DNA of 39,358 nucleotides from Candidatus Cloacimonadota bacterium. Its GTDB lineage: Bacteria; Cloacimonadota; Cloacimonadia; JGIOTU-2. A program made the translations under genes and the position numbers. The stretch covers positions 1 to 39,358 of the forward strand of contig JAUWPE010000009.1 in assembly GCA_030611765.1 (NCBI GenBank). Reading direction: 5' to 3'. Under the pieces are notes generated by a model, which saw only the letters and a list, made by a program, of their open reading frames with translations, did no database searches and was not told the DNA's origin. Shown one piece after another: positions 29,969-36,537 of this stretch (its first letter is position 1; every line of letters starts with the position of its first letter).

Positions 29969-30598
29969 ATGGCTAGATTTTTAGGATCAAAATGTAAATT
30001 ATGTAGAAGAGAAGGTGTTAAACTCTTTTTGAAAGGCGCACGTTGTTACACTCGAAAATGCAGTATTGAACGCAGGAATACTCCTCCAGGAGAGAGTAAA
30101 AGAAGATATCGCGCAAAATTGAGCGACTATGCGATCCATCTTCGTGAAAAGCAAAAAGCAAAGAGAACCTATGGTCTTCTTGAAAAACAGTTCAAGAACT
30201 ATTTCAAGAAAGCATCCAAAATGAAGGGTGTGACCGGTGAAAATCTTTTAAGACTTCTAGAAATACGACTGGATAACACTATTTATAGAATGGGTTTTGC
30301 AACCTCACGAAATGCTGCTCGTCAGCTTGTGAATCATGGACATGTGCTGGTCGATGGAAAGAAAGTTGATATTCCATCCTTTCTCGTTGCACCCGGACAA
30401 AAGATCGAAATAAGAAATAAAAGTAGACAAATACCCAATATCCATGAAGCTATGGAAGCACATAAGTCACTTGATCAGTTTAACTGGCTTGAGGTTCATC
30501 CTGAAGAATTTTCGGGTTATGTGAAAACTCTGCCAAGCGCTGATCAGCTTCCACAGGATATTGATCATAGATTGATTATTGAATTCTACTCTAAATAA
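29969..30598 (+). CDS. rpsD: 30S ribosomal protein S4 (four-cysteine form)
   Basis: Primary assembly protein and mRNA-entry helicase component, 209 aa. The N-terminus has Cys9, Cys12, Cys26 and Cys31 in the zinc-binding arrangement. The S4 RNA-binding domain lies at about residues 95-160 (RLDNTIYRMGFATSRNAARQ). The alpha order rpsM-rpsK-rpsD-rpoA is intact. Confidence 0.98.
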   Translation: MARFLGSKCKLCRREGVKLFLKGARCYTRKCSIERRNTPPGESKRRYRAKLSDYAIHLREKQKAKRTYGLLEKQFKNYFKKASKMKGVTGENLLRLLEIRLDNTIYRMGFATSRNAARQLVNHGHVLVDGKKVDIPSFLVAPGQKIEIRNKSRQIPNIHEAMEAHKSLDQFNWLEVHPEEFSGYVKTLPSADQLPQDIDHRLIIEFYSK

Positions 30599-30613
30599 TA
30601 CATAGGAGTACAC

Positions 30614-31624
30614 ATGGTTGATTTAGAACCAATACAAATGCCTACATATATTAATAAGGACGAAAAGACCTATTCAAAAACCTATGGCAAATTCACCATC
30701 GGTCCCTTTGAACAGGGTCTCGGCACTACGGTAGCAAATTCCTTCCGTCGAGTGCTTTTGTCTTCAATTCAGGGCGGAGCAGTACGTTTTGTAAAGGTGC
30801 ATGGACTCCAGCATCAATATGCTGCGATACCTGGTGCACGTGAAGACTATATAGAGCTTATTCTTAACCTGAAAAATCTTGTGCTAAAGATTAACAGCAC
30901 CAAAGAAGAAAAGCTCGAATTATCTGTAAAAGGTCCTGGCAAGATCACTGCTGGACAGATCACCACACCCAAAGCTGTTGAGATCATAAATAAAGACCTA
31001 TGTCTCCTTGAACTTGTCGATGATGTTGATTTTCATATGGAACTCTGGGTAAATAACGGTATCGGTTATATCCGTGAAAATGAGCATGATACATCAGAAA
31101 CACAGATTGGAATGATCCCCATTGATTCAATTTATTCACCGATTCGAAAGGCAAATTTCAGTATCGGCAGAGAAAGAGTTGATGAGAAGATCGACTATGA
31201 CAAGATCATCCTAGAGATATGGACTGATGGAAGTATTGTGCCGGAAGAAGCACTCAGTCTTTCAGCGAAAATATTAAAAGATTGTTTCAAAGCAATTATT
31301 CAGTTCGAAGAAGAACCAAAATATATCAAGAGAGAAAAGATCGATCCTGAATTGAAAAATCTTCAAAAACTTATGAAGATGAAGGTTGGTGAACTTGAGT
31401 TGAGTGTCCGTTGCAGCAATTGTCTTGCAGCATCAAAGATAGGATTCGTAAAAGAACTGGTTGCAAAAACAGAGAACCAGCTTCTGCGCCTGCGTAATTT
31501 CGGCAAGAAATCTCTTGATGAAGTAAGAACAGTACTTGACCGTTATGGCTTGAAACTTGGTATGGATATTAAGAAAATTGATGACCAACTTGACACTCTC
31601 AAAAAAATTGAGGAACAAAAATGA
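30614..31624 (+). CDS. rpoA: DNA-directed RNA polymerase subunit alpha
   Basis: Assembly platform for beta and beta', 336 aa. The N-terminal domain has GPFEQGLGTTVANSFRRVLLSS (about residues 29-50) and SVKGPG. The C-terminal domain (about 255-325) has LELSVRCSNCLAAS, retaining the Arg that corresponds to E. coli R265 for UP-element DNA contact, and FGKKSLDEV. It overlaps rplQ by 4 nt. Confidence 0.98.
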   Translation: MVDLEPIQMPTYINKDEKTYSKTYGKFTIGPFEQGLGTTVANSFRRVLLSSIQGGAVRFVKVHGLQHQYAAIPGAREDYIELILNLKNLVLKINSTKEEKLELSVKGPGKITAGQITTPKAVEIINKDLCLLELVDDVDFHMELWVNNGIGYIRENEHDTSETQIGMIPIDSIYSPIRKANFSIGRERVDEKIDYDKIILEIWTDGSIVPEEALSLSAKILKDCFKAIIQFEEEPKYIKREKIDPELKNLQKLMKMKVGELELSVRCSNCLAASKIGFVKELVAKTENQLLRLRNFGKKSLDEVRTVLDRYGLKLGMDIKKIDDQLDTLKKIEEQK

Positions 31625-32274
31625 GACATCGCAAAAAAGGCACAACATCATTTGGCAGAATTTTAGGGCAAAAAAAAGCTCTCTTGAATAATCTCGTCAA
31701 AGCACTCCTGCAAAATGAGAGAATTGAAACTACACTTGCTCGTGCAAAAGAAACAGGACGTCTAACAGAAAAACTGATCACATACGGAAAAAAAGGTACT
31801 GTTCATGCACGCAGACAGGCATATAAAATTTTAAAAAACAGAGATCTGGTAAAAAAACTCTTTGATGAAATAGCACCAAAGTATAAAAGCAGAAATGGCG
31901 GTTATACTCGCGTTATCAAAACTGGCTTCCGTATCGGCGATGCAGCTCCCACAGCTATTGTCGAATTTGTAGAAGAAGAAATTGCAGCAAAGAAGAAAAA
32001 GAAATCAAAAACTGAAAAGCCCAAAACAATAAAGAAACCTGCTGTTGAGAAGAAAAAACAAGAGAAGCCAAAAGCGAAAGCTGAGGAAAAAGTAGAAACT
32101 CCCGAGACTGTGGAACCGGAAATTGAAGAGAAGCAGGAAGATATTGAAGAGAGCAAGGAAGAAGTGGAAGAAGCGTTGAATGAGGGAGTTGCAGAAAATA
32201 CTCAAGTAGGAAAAGAAGAAAAAGCAATCGAAGAGAAATCAGAAGAACAAATTGACAAAGAGAAATCTGAATGA
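31621..32274 (+). CDS. rplQ: 50S ribosomal protein L17 with long charged C-terminal extension
   Basis: Tunnel-exit protein. Residues 1-118 are an ordinary L17 (MRHRKKGTTSFGRILGQKKA, TRVIKTGFRIGDAAPTAIVE). Residues 119-217 form an added tail of about 99 residues: first Lys/Pro-rich (KKKKKSK, KKKQEKPKAKAEE), then strongly acidic with many Glu (about 160-217). The tail is low complexity and probably disordered or helical. Related but shorter extensions occur in L17 of Bacteroidota. It is the last gene of the cluster, before a terminator. Confidence 0.96.
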   Translation: MRHRKKGTTSFGRILGQKKALLNNLVKALLQNERIETTLARAKETGRLTEKLITYGKKGTVHARRQAYKILKNRDLVKKLFDEIAPKYKSRNGGYTRVIKTGFRIGDAAPTAIVEFVEEEIAAKKKKKSKTEKPKTIKKPAVEKKKQEKPKAKAEEKVETPETVEPEIEEKQEDIEESKEEVEEALNEGVAENTQVGKEEKAIEEKSEEQIDKEKSE

Positions 32275-32298
32275 TTAATTTTATATAAAGTTTTCCCC

Positions 32299-32324
32299 TT
32301 AAAGCGGTATATTTATCGCTTTAA
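32299..32324 (+). promoter_or_regulatory. AT-rich hairpin upstream of terminator
   Basis: Perfect 8-bp inverted repeat TTAAAGCG / CGCTTTAA with a 10-nt loop, starting 24 nt after the rplQ stop and directly preceding the main terminator. It has no T-tract of its own. It could protect the mRNA 3' side or act as part of a tandem terminator. Confidence 0.5.
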
Positions 32325-32333
32325 AGACCTCCT

Positions 32334-32374
32334 CAGCCCAGGTGGCCCTCCCCTCTGCCTGGGCTGTTTGTTTT
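32334..32374 (+). terminator. Rho-independent terminator of the ribosomal protein cluster
   Basis: Perfect 9-bp GC-rich stem CAGCCCAGG (32334-32342) / CCTGGGCTG (32358-32366) with a 15-nt loop, followed by TTTGTTTT. This is the first convincing intrinsic terminator after the tRNA promoter at 1093. Confidence 0.9.
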
Positions 32375-32516
32375 GGTACAAATAATGATAAAGTGTAAAT
32401 TTTAGACTTATGATATTATTATGTTATTAGGAAAAGTTTTTATTATTATTTTAAACAACAATCGGAAATTTTGAAAAATTTGACAAAAGAAATTTAAAAT
32501 ATCTAAATATTTCAAT
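32375..32516. other. AT-rich intergenic stretch, possible promoter
   Basis: No ORF or recognisable RNA. TTGACA at 32480-32485 has CTAAAT or TAAATA at 17-18 nt spacing, a weak -10. It is the best promoter candidate for the downstream secreted-protein genes, but only tentative. Confidence 0.25.
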
Positions 32517-32704
32517 ATAAATTAGGGTTAAAACCAGCTATAAACTGAGGTAAAAATGGCACAAAAGGATTATGCAAATTTATTTACCCTGTGTAATAGC
32601 ATACAAACTTAAAATTTTATAAAGAAATATATTACGATATATTACACAGGGTAAATAGGAATTTTGGCGTTATGCCAAAAAATATTGTTAAGAATAAAAA
32701 GATA
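32517..32704 (+). repeat. Duplicated leader, copy 1
   Basis: Segment repeated at 33816-34014 with about a dozen substitutions, a 9-bp indel and a divergent tail. It holds an SD-preceded 18-codon ORF (32556-32612), an 18-bp perfect dyad TATTTACCCTGTGTAATA (32581-32598) / TATTACACAGGGTAAATA (32640-32657) with a 41-nt loop, and a second hairpin TTTTGGC-GTTAT-GCCAAAA (32662-32680). It ends about 30 nt before the start codon of the 32735 gene. It could be a structured 5' UTR, an operator or a small mobile repeat. Confidence 0.8.
32556..32612 (+). CDS. Putative short leader ORF, copy 1 (18 codons)
   Basis: ATG at 32556 with GAGG at 32547-32550, spacing 5 nt. It encodes MAQKDYANLFTLCNSIQT and then TAA. 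The copy-2 counterpart shares YANLFTLCNSIQT with three silent third-position changes. Beyond the TAA the frame continues with residues NFIKKYITIYYTG, also matched in copy 2, so the stop may be a later change. Function unknown: leader peptide, small protein or chance. Confidence 0.35.
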   Translation: MAQKDYANLFTLCNSIQT

Positions 32705-32734
32705 AAAAAAAATGACTAAAAAAAGGAGATAACC

Positions 32735-33757
32735 ATGAAAAAGATGAGATTAATGCTAACCATACTATCTCTGGTCCTGATTAGTATGCTTTACGCTGAT
32801 AAAGAGAAAGTTGATAACCCGGCAGACAGCATAGAGAACTACTGGCATTTTAAGGAAGAGGTAATTTATTTACCTGTCGGAAGTACTATTACGGAACTCA
32901 AAAAGGACGAGGGCAAAATCCCTGTAAAAGTATATCATTTAACAGAAGATCAGCTTAAAGGACCTGTTGCCGTGGATACGCCTCAACCACAAGGACCATC
33001 AGTATTTGCAGTTGATGAGGAAGGGAATATCTATATTAGAGTAGGTGGAGGAGTGAAAAAATACGATAGCAAAGGGAATTATCTCCGCACTTATAATTTC
33101 AAAGGCTGGTATACGACTGTGCATAATGATACCCTTGTGACTATAGTTCGTGATCCCCGAAATAATGTTGCTCTTTATCGTTACAGTTTAGACGGGGATG
33201 GTTATTTTATAGACAAATATTGGGTACCTGGTAAGAAATACAGCGGTGGTCAATATTATTCGCTTTGGTTTGCGACAGATTATGAAGATAATTTAGGATT
33301 CTTTTTTGGTGCAGAATTCAAAAAGATCATATTTGAAGATTCTACTTACCATTTAGAGAAGAGTGAGTTGAGTAATTATTTCAAGTTTAGTTATGGAGAT
33401 AAGATGGATGAGAAGCATCTGCTAATTAAAGAGAAAGGTGAATCTATTTGTTTAAATGAAATGTATCCAGAAGCACGCTCATTCCGATTTCTAAACGAGG
33501 ATAAATTTCATAGTCTGTACATTTATATGTATCCCAAAATCAAAGATGATCCAATCAAATTGGGAATAATAAGTAAAGATGGCAAAAGCATAGACAATAA
33601 TGTAGAGTTTCACAGAGGTGGCTTGGCTGTAGCAGGAAGTAATACCGCACCATATCTTGCAGACAAAAATGGCAAAATATATCAGATGTTGGTAAAAGAA
33701 GAAGTGGTTGAGATACACAAGTGGGTACGTGAAGAGACTAAGGGAGGTGAAAAATGA
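32735..33757 (+). CDS. Exported hypothetical protein, beta-propeller-like
   Basis: 340 aa with a Sec signal peptide (MKKMRLMLT, hydrophobic core, likely cleavage after Ala21). No family is recognised with certainty. Repeats of the type FAVDEEGNIYIRVGGGVKKYD and YDSKGNYLRTYNF resemble the blades of 6-bladed propellers (NHL/TolB-like). It starts behind AAGGAG and is preceded by leader copy 1. The Gly-rich C-terminus ends in an ATGA overlap with a 21-codon ORF. A paralogous role to the 34041 gene is likely from the shared leader and layout, although the proteins themselves are clearly divergent. Confidence 0.8.
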   Translation: MKKMRLMLTILSLVLISMLYADKEKVDNPADSIENYWHFKEEVIYLPVGSTITELKKDEGKIPVKVYHLTEDQLKGPVAVDTPQPQGPSVFAVDEEGNIYIRVGGGVKKYDSKGNYLRTYNFKGWYTTVHNDTLVTIVRDPRNNVALYRYSLDGDGYFIDKYWVPGKKYSGGQYYSLWFATDYEDNLGFFFGAEFKKIIFEDSTYHLEKSELSNYFKFSYGDKMDEKHLLIKEKGESICLNEMYPEARSFRFLNEDKFHSLYIYMYPKIKDDPIKLGIISKDGKSIDNNVEFHRGGLAVAGSNTAPYLADKNGKIYQMLVKEEVVEIHKWVREETKGGEK

Positions 33758-33819
33758 GAAAGCTTTCAAGAAACAATTTTACAAGAAGATTTTTAGAATA
33801 TCAAAATGGAATAAAATAA
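33754..33819 (+). CDS. 21-codon ORF, possibly the remnant of a downstream partner gene
   Basis: ATG overlaps the stop of the upstream gene (ATGA) and is preceded by a strong SD, AGGGAGG at 33741-33747. It encodes MRKLSRNNFTRRFLEYQNGIK and stops exactly where leader copy 2 begins. The junction parallels the one at 35318, where a full M23 gene starts MRNFL in an ATGA overlap. I infer a truncated partner gene; a genuine tiny ORF or chance cannot be excluded. Confidence 0.3.
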   Translation: MRKLSRNNFTRRFLEYQNGIK

Positions 33820-34014
33820 ATTAAGGTTAAATCCAGCTATAAATTGAGGTATAAATGGGACGAAAGGTTTATGCAAATTTATTCACCCTGTGTAATAGCA
33901 TCCAAACCCAAAATTTTATAAAGAAATATATTACGATATATTCGATATATTACACAGGGTAAATTAGGAATTTTTGCGTTATGCCAAAAAATAATGTTAA
34001 AATTAAAAGACAAA
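33816..34014 (+). repeat. Duplicated leader, copy 2
   Basis: Second copy of the 32517-32704 segment. The dyad is ATTCACCCTGTGTAATA (33881-33897) / TATTACACAGGGTAAAT (33948-33964) with one mismatch (C33884 against A33961). A 9-bp block CGATATATT is tandemly duplicated near 33934-33951. The small TTTTGGC hairpin has a G-to-T change here and is weakened. It precedes the 34041 gene. Confidence 0.8.
33855..33962 (+). CDS. Putative short leader ORF, copy 2 (35 codons)
   Basis: ATG at 33855 with GAGG at 33846-33849, spacing 5 nt as in copy 1. It encodes MGRKVYANLFTLCNSIQTQN, then FIKKYITIYSIYYTG. Compared with copy 1, the first six codons hold three replacement changes, the next twelve only silent ones; the copy-1 stop is CAA here and the 9-bp duplication adds three in-frame residues (SIY). 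Function unknown. Confidence 0.35.
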   Translation: MGRKVYANLFTLCNSIQTQNFIKKYITIYSIYYTG

Positions 34015-34040
34015 GAACAACAATACAAAAAGGAGTAATC

Positions 34041-35321
34041 ATGAAAAAGATTATTTTAATATCCTGTATAATTCTTCTAAGCAGTATAAGTTTGTTATTT
34101 GCATTAGAAGAATTTTCCACAGAGCCAATCAGTTTAGATGAATTCATTGAAGAATATCTTCCTGATTATACTCTACAAAAACGAATACCGTTGGAAGGAA
34201 TAGGACGAGCTTATGCAGTTGCAAAAGACAGTGGTGATATTGTTGCGATTACTGAAATAGGAGACCAATTTAAAGTACATTACTTTGATATTGAAGGAAA
34301 TTTGAAATGGACGAAAGATTTTGATAAAGTAGAATTGTATGGTTCTTTTCATAAAGTGAAATCTATGGACTGTGAAATATCAGACAATGGAGAGACAATT
34401 TGTCTATACATAGTTCCTCGTATGAAGTTTGCTAAACCTACCGGTTATTATGGAGTTAATAATACCATTTTGTCAAAAAAAGGTGATGTGCTTTTCACAA
34501 AAATATTCGAAGGCACCTGGTTGATACCATCTCCTGATGGAAAATATCTTTATAAGAGAACAGGTCAAGCAGCGGATTACTGGCAACCAGGTCTTGAACT
34601 TTACAGAAGTGACGGCACATTAGTTAATTTCAAAGGATTTGATTATACAAAAGATGATGTAAATGTAAGATTAAGATTTGTATTAGATGACCACATTCTT
34701 GCTTATATCGAAAGAAAAGAAGGGGATAACTATTCTGCCTATTTCAGATTTTTAAAGCTGGAAAATGAGACAGTTACAACGCTTTGGGAATATGAAATTG
34801 ATTTTGGCCAGGATCTAGCCTATAGATTTGACTCAAGGGTACAAGTTGAAAATAATAGAATTGCTTTATGCAGTGAGTTTTATCCTGCAAAATTCTATGT
34901 TTTTGATTTCGAGGGAAACCTTCTTTATTTTGAGGACAGTATTTATCAATCTTTTGATTTTGTGAATGAGAATGAATTATTCTTACAAAAACGAGATGCA
35001 AAAGGTGAATATTCCAAATTAATAAATCTTTCAACAAAAGAAAGTAGAAAGGAAAATATTACTTTTAGATATAGAAAAAATGACTATGATGACTTTAAAA
35101 ATGTATTAGTATTGAATAATCTACTTCTGTTTTCAATAAAGAGAAATCCTTATCAGAACCGAACTTTTTACACCATAATTCTTGATGCAGATAATTGGAA
35201 GCACATTAATAATCTTTCCCATAATGTTGCTTCTATTAATGTAAATAATGAAAAAATATTAGTTTTTAAGAGATACAATGAAAATCCGGAAATAGTAATT
35301 TTGAGAGGGGGTGGGAGATGA
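34041..35321 (+). CDS. Exported hypothetical protein, beta-propeller-like
   Basis: 426 aa with a signal peptide (MKKIILISC, cleavage probably after Ala21). The ATG at 34041 is chosen because AAGGAG lies at 34030-34035; the in-frame ATG at 33981 lies inside the leader hairpin. Short repeats such as VHYFDIEGNLKWTKDF and FYVFDFEGNLLYFED suggest PQQ/WD-like blades. No catalytic motif is seen. It overlaps the M23 gene by 4 nt (ATGA), so the two are translationally coupled, and a structural or binding role alongside the peptidases is plausible. Confidence 0.82.
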   Translation: MKKIILISCIILLSSISLLFALEEFSTEPISLDEFIEEYLPDYTLQKRIPLEGIGRAYAVAKDSGDIVAITEIGDQFKVHYFDIEGNLKWTKDFDKVELYGSFHKVKSMDCEISDNGETICLYIVPRMKFAKPTGYYGVNNTILSKKGDVLFTKIFEGTWLIPSPDGKYLYKRTGQAADYWQPGLELYRSDGTLVNFKGFDYTKDDVNVRLRFVLDDHILAYIERKEGDNYSAYFRFLKLENETVTTLWEYEIDFGQDLAYRFDSRVQVENNRIALCSEFYPAKFYVFDFEGNLLYFEDSIYQSFDFVNENELFLQKRDAKGEYSKLINLSTKESRKENITFRYRKNDYDDFKNVLVLNNLLLFSIKRNPYQNRTFYTIILDADNWKHINNLSHNVASINVNNEKILVFKRYNENPEIVILRGGGR

Positions 35322-36526
35322 GAAACTTTTTAATAAAAACAGCTAATATTCTTTTATTGCTTTTGGCTTTATTATTATTCTCACTTGAATGCTATGCCTG
35401 GACATGGCCATTATCTAACAGTAGTACTCAGGATGTATTTACTTCAGAATTTGGTCCCAATAATCTTGGTGGTGGAACTTTCTATCGTTTTCATAATGGA
35501 ATGGATCTTCAGGCAAGTGTTGGAGATACTGTCCATGCAACAAAGGCGGGTAATGTTCAGTATGCAGGTTATTATGATGACGAAGTTGGCAATATCGTTA
35601 CAATTTCTGATGGAATAGATAAAACTGCATATTTTCATTTAGATGACTGGTTAGTATCCCAAGGTAATTGGGTATATGAAGGCCAACCTATTGCACTTTC
35701 TGGGGAAACTGGTAATGTTGATGGTCCTCATCTACATTTTGAATACAGAAATCCTTCTACTAACCATCGTTTACATCCTCTTCAGGTTATGCCTTATGAT
35801 GATTATTACTTACTTGATTGTGATTTGGTAGAGAATTTAGATATTAATTTTACTATTCAATTAACAATTGCTACTGACGAATTAGATATTGATAGTTTAG
35901 ATTTTAATATCACCTATACAGATGGAGGTTCTTATTATGATGAGATCTTATCTGTTGATTATAGTGAAAAACAAAATATACCACTAATAAGTAATGATAA
36001 TGATATTATTGTCCTTGATAATCATTGGGTAATGACTGTAACTCCAGAATATTGGATTCCAGGTAGTGCTGATGATTATACGATTACCTTTAACTTTCAA
36101 CCCAATCAATCAGGTGTTAAAGCTTATACTGTAGAAGCTGATATTTATGCAGCAAATGGTTCGTGGGATGGAGGTTTGGATTTAGAAATGCTAATTCCAT
36201 CAAACTCAATTAATCCTGATTCACAGATAATGCTAGTGGACAAAATAATGAATAGTTATCCAAATCCATTTAATCCGGATAGAACAGGAACAAAAATCTC
36301 TTACAATCTTTCTCATAAAACCGAAAATCCAAAGATTGAAATATACAATATTCGTGGTCAAAAAGTAAAAACTCTGCAACTTAGCAATAAACCTGGCAAA
36401 GGAGAAGTAGTCTGGAATGGAACAAATATGCAGGGACAAAATTTAAGCCCCGGAATTTATCTTTACAAAATGATAAATAATGGTAAAAGTGTGGATACAA
36501 AAAAAATGCTATTACTTAGCAAATAA
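35318..36526 (+). CDS. Secreted M23 metallopeptidase with C-terminal sorting domain
   Basis: Predicted zinc endopeptidase of the LytM/lysostaphin family, 402 aa. Signal peptide with cleavage likely after Ala26. The catalytic domain is N-terminal (about residues 28-155): His58 and Asp62 in FHNGMDL, His106 in YFHL, and His137/His139 in GPHLHFE are all present, so it should be active, on peptidoglycan cross-links or glycine-rich peptides. Residues 160-310 look like a beta-sandwich with no clear match. Residues 314-402 (YPNPFNP ... NLSPGIYLYKM ... KKMLLLSK) are a type-A type IX secretion / FlgD-Ig-like tail. The next gene follows after 11 nt. Confidence 0.9.
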   Translation: MRNFLIKTANILLLLLALLLFSLECYAWTWPLSNSSTQDVFTSEFGPNNLGGGTFYRFHNGMDLQASVGDTVHATKAGNVQYAGYYDDEVGNIVTISDGIDKTAYFHLDDWLVSQGNWVYEGQPIALSGETGNVDGPHLHFEYRNPSTNHRLHPLQVMPYDDYYLLDCDLVENLDINFTIQLTIATDELDIDSLDFNITYTDGGSYYDEILSVDYSEKQNIPLISNDNDIIVLDNHWVMTVTPEYWIPGSADDYTITFNFQPNQSGVKAYTVEADIYAANGSWDGGLDLEMLIPSNSINPDSQIMLVDKIMNSYPNPFNPDRTGTKISYNLSHKTENPKIEIYNIRGQKVKTLQLSNKPGKGEVVWNGTNMQGQNLSPGIYLYKMINNGKSVDTKKMLLLSK

Positions 36527-36537
36527 TCGGAGGAAAT

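Noticed and set aside
32581-32657. The dyad as terminal inverted repeats of an insertion sequence or MITE
   Set aside because: Similarity between the two copies extends well beyond both arms of the dyad and no target-site duplication is visible at the arms, so they are not element ends. A larger repeat remains possible.
33981-34040. N-terminal extension MPKNN... of the 426-aa propeller protein
   Set aside because: It lies inside the repeated leader and would bury the signal peptide; a good SD precedes the ATG at 34041.
32375-34040. CRISPR-like repeat structure
   Set aside because: There are only two copies more than 1 kb apart, with a gene between them and no short regularly spaced repeats or cas genes.
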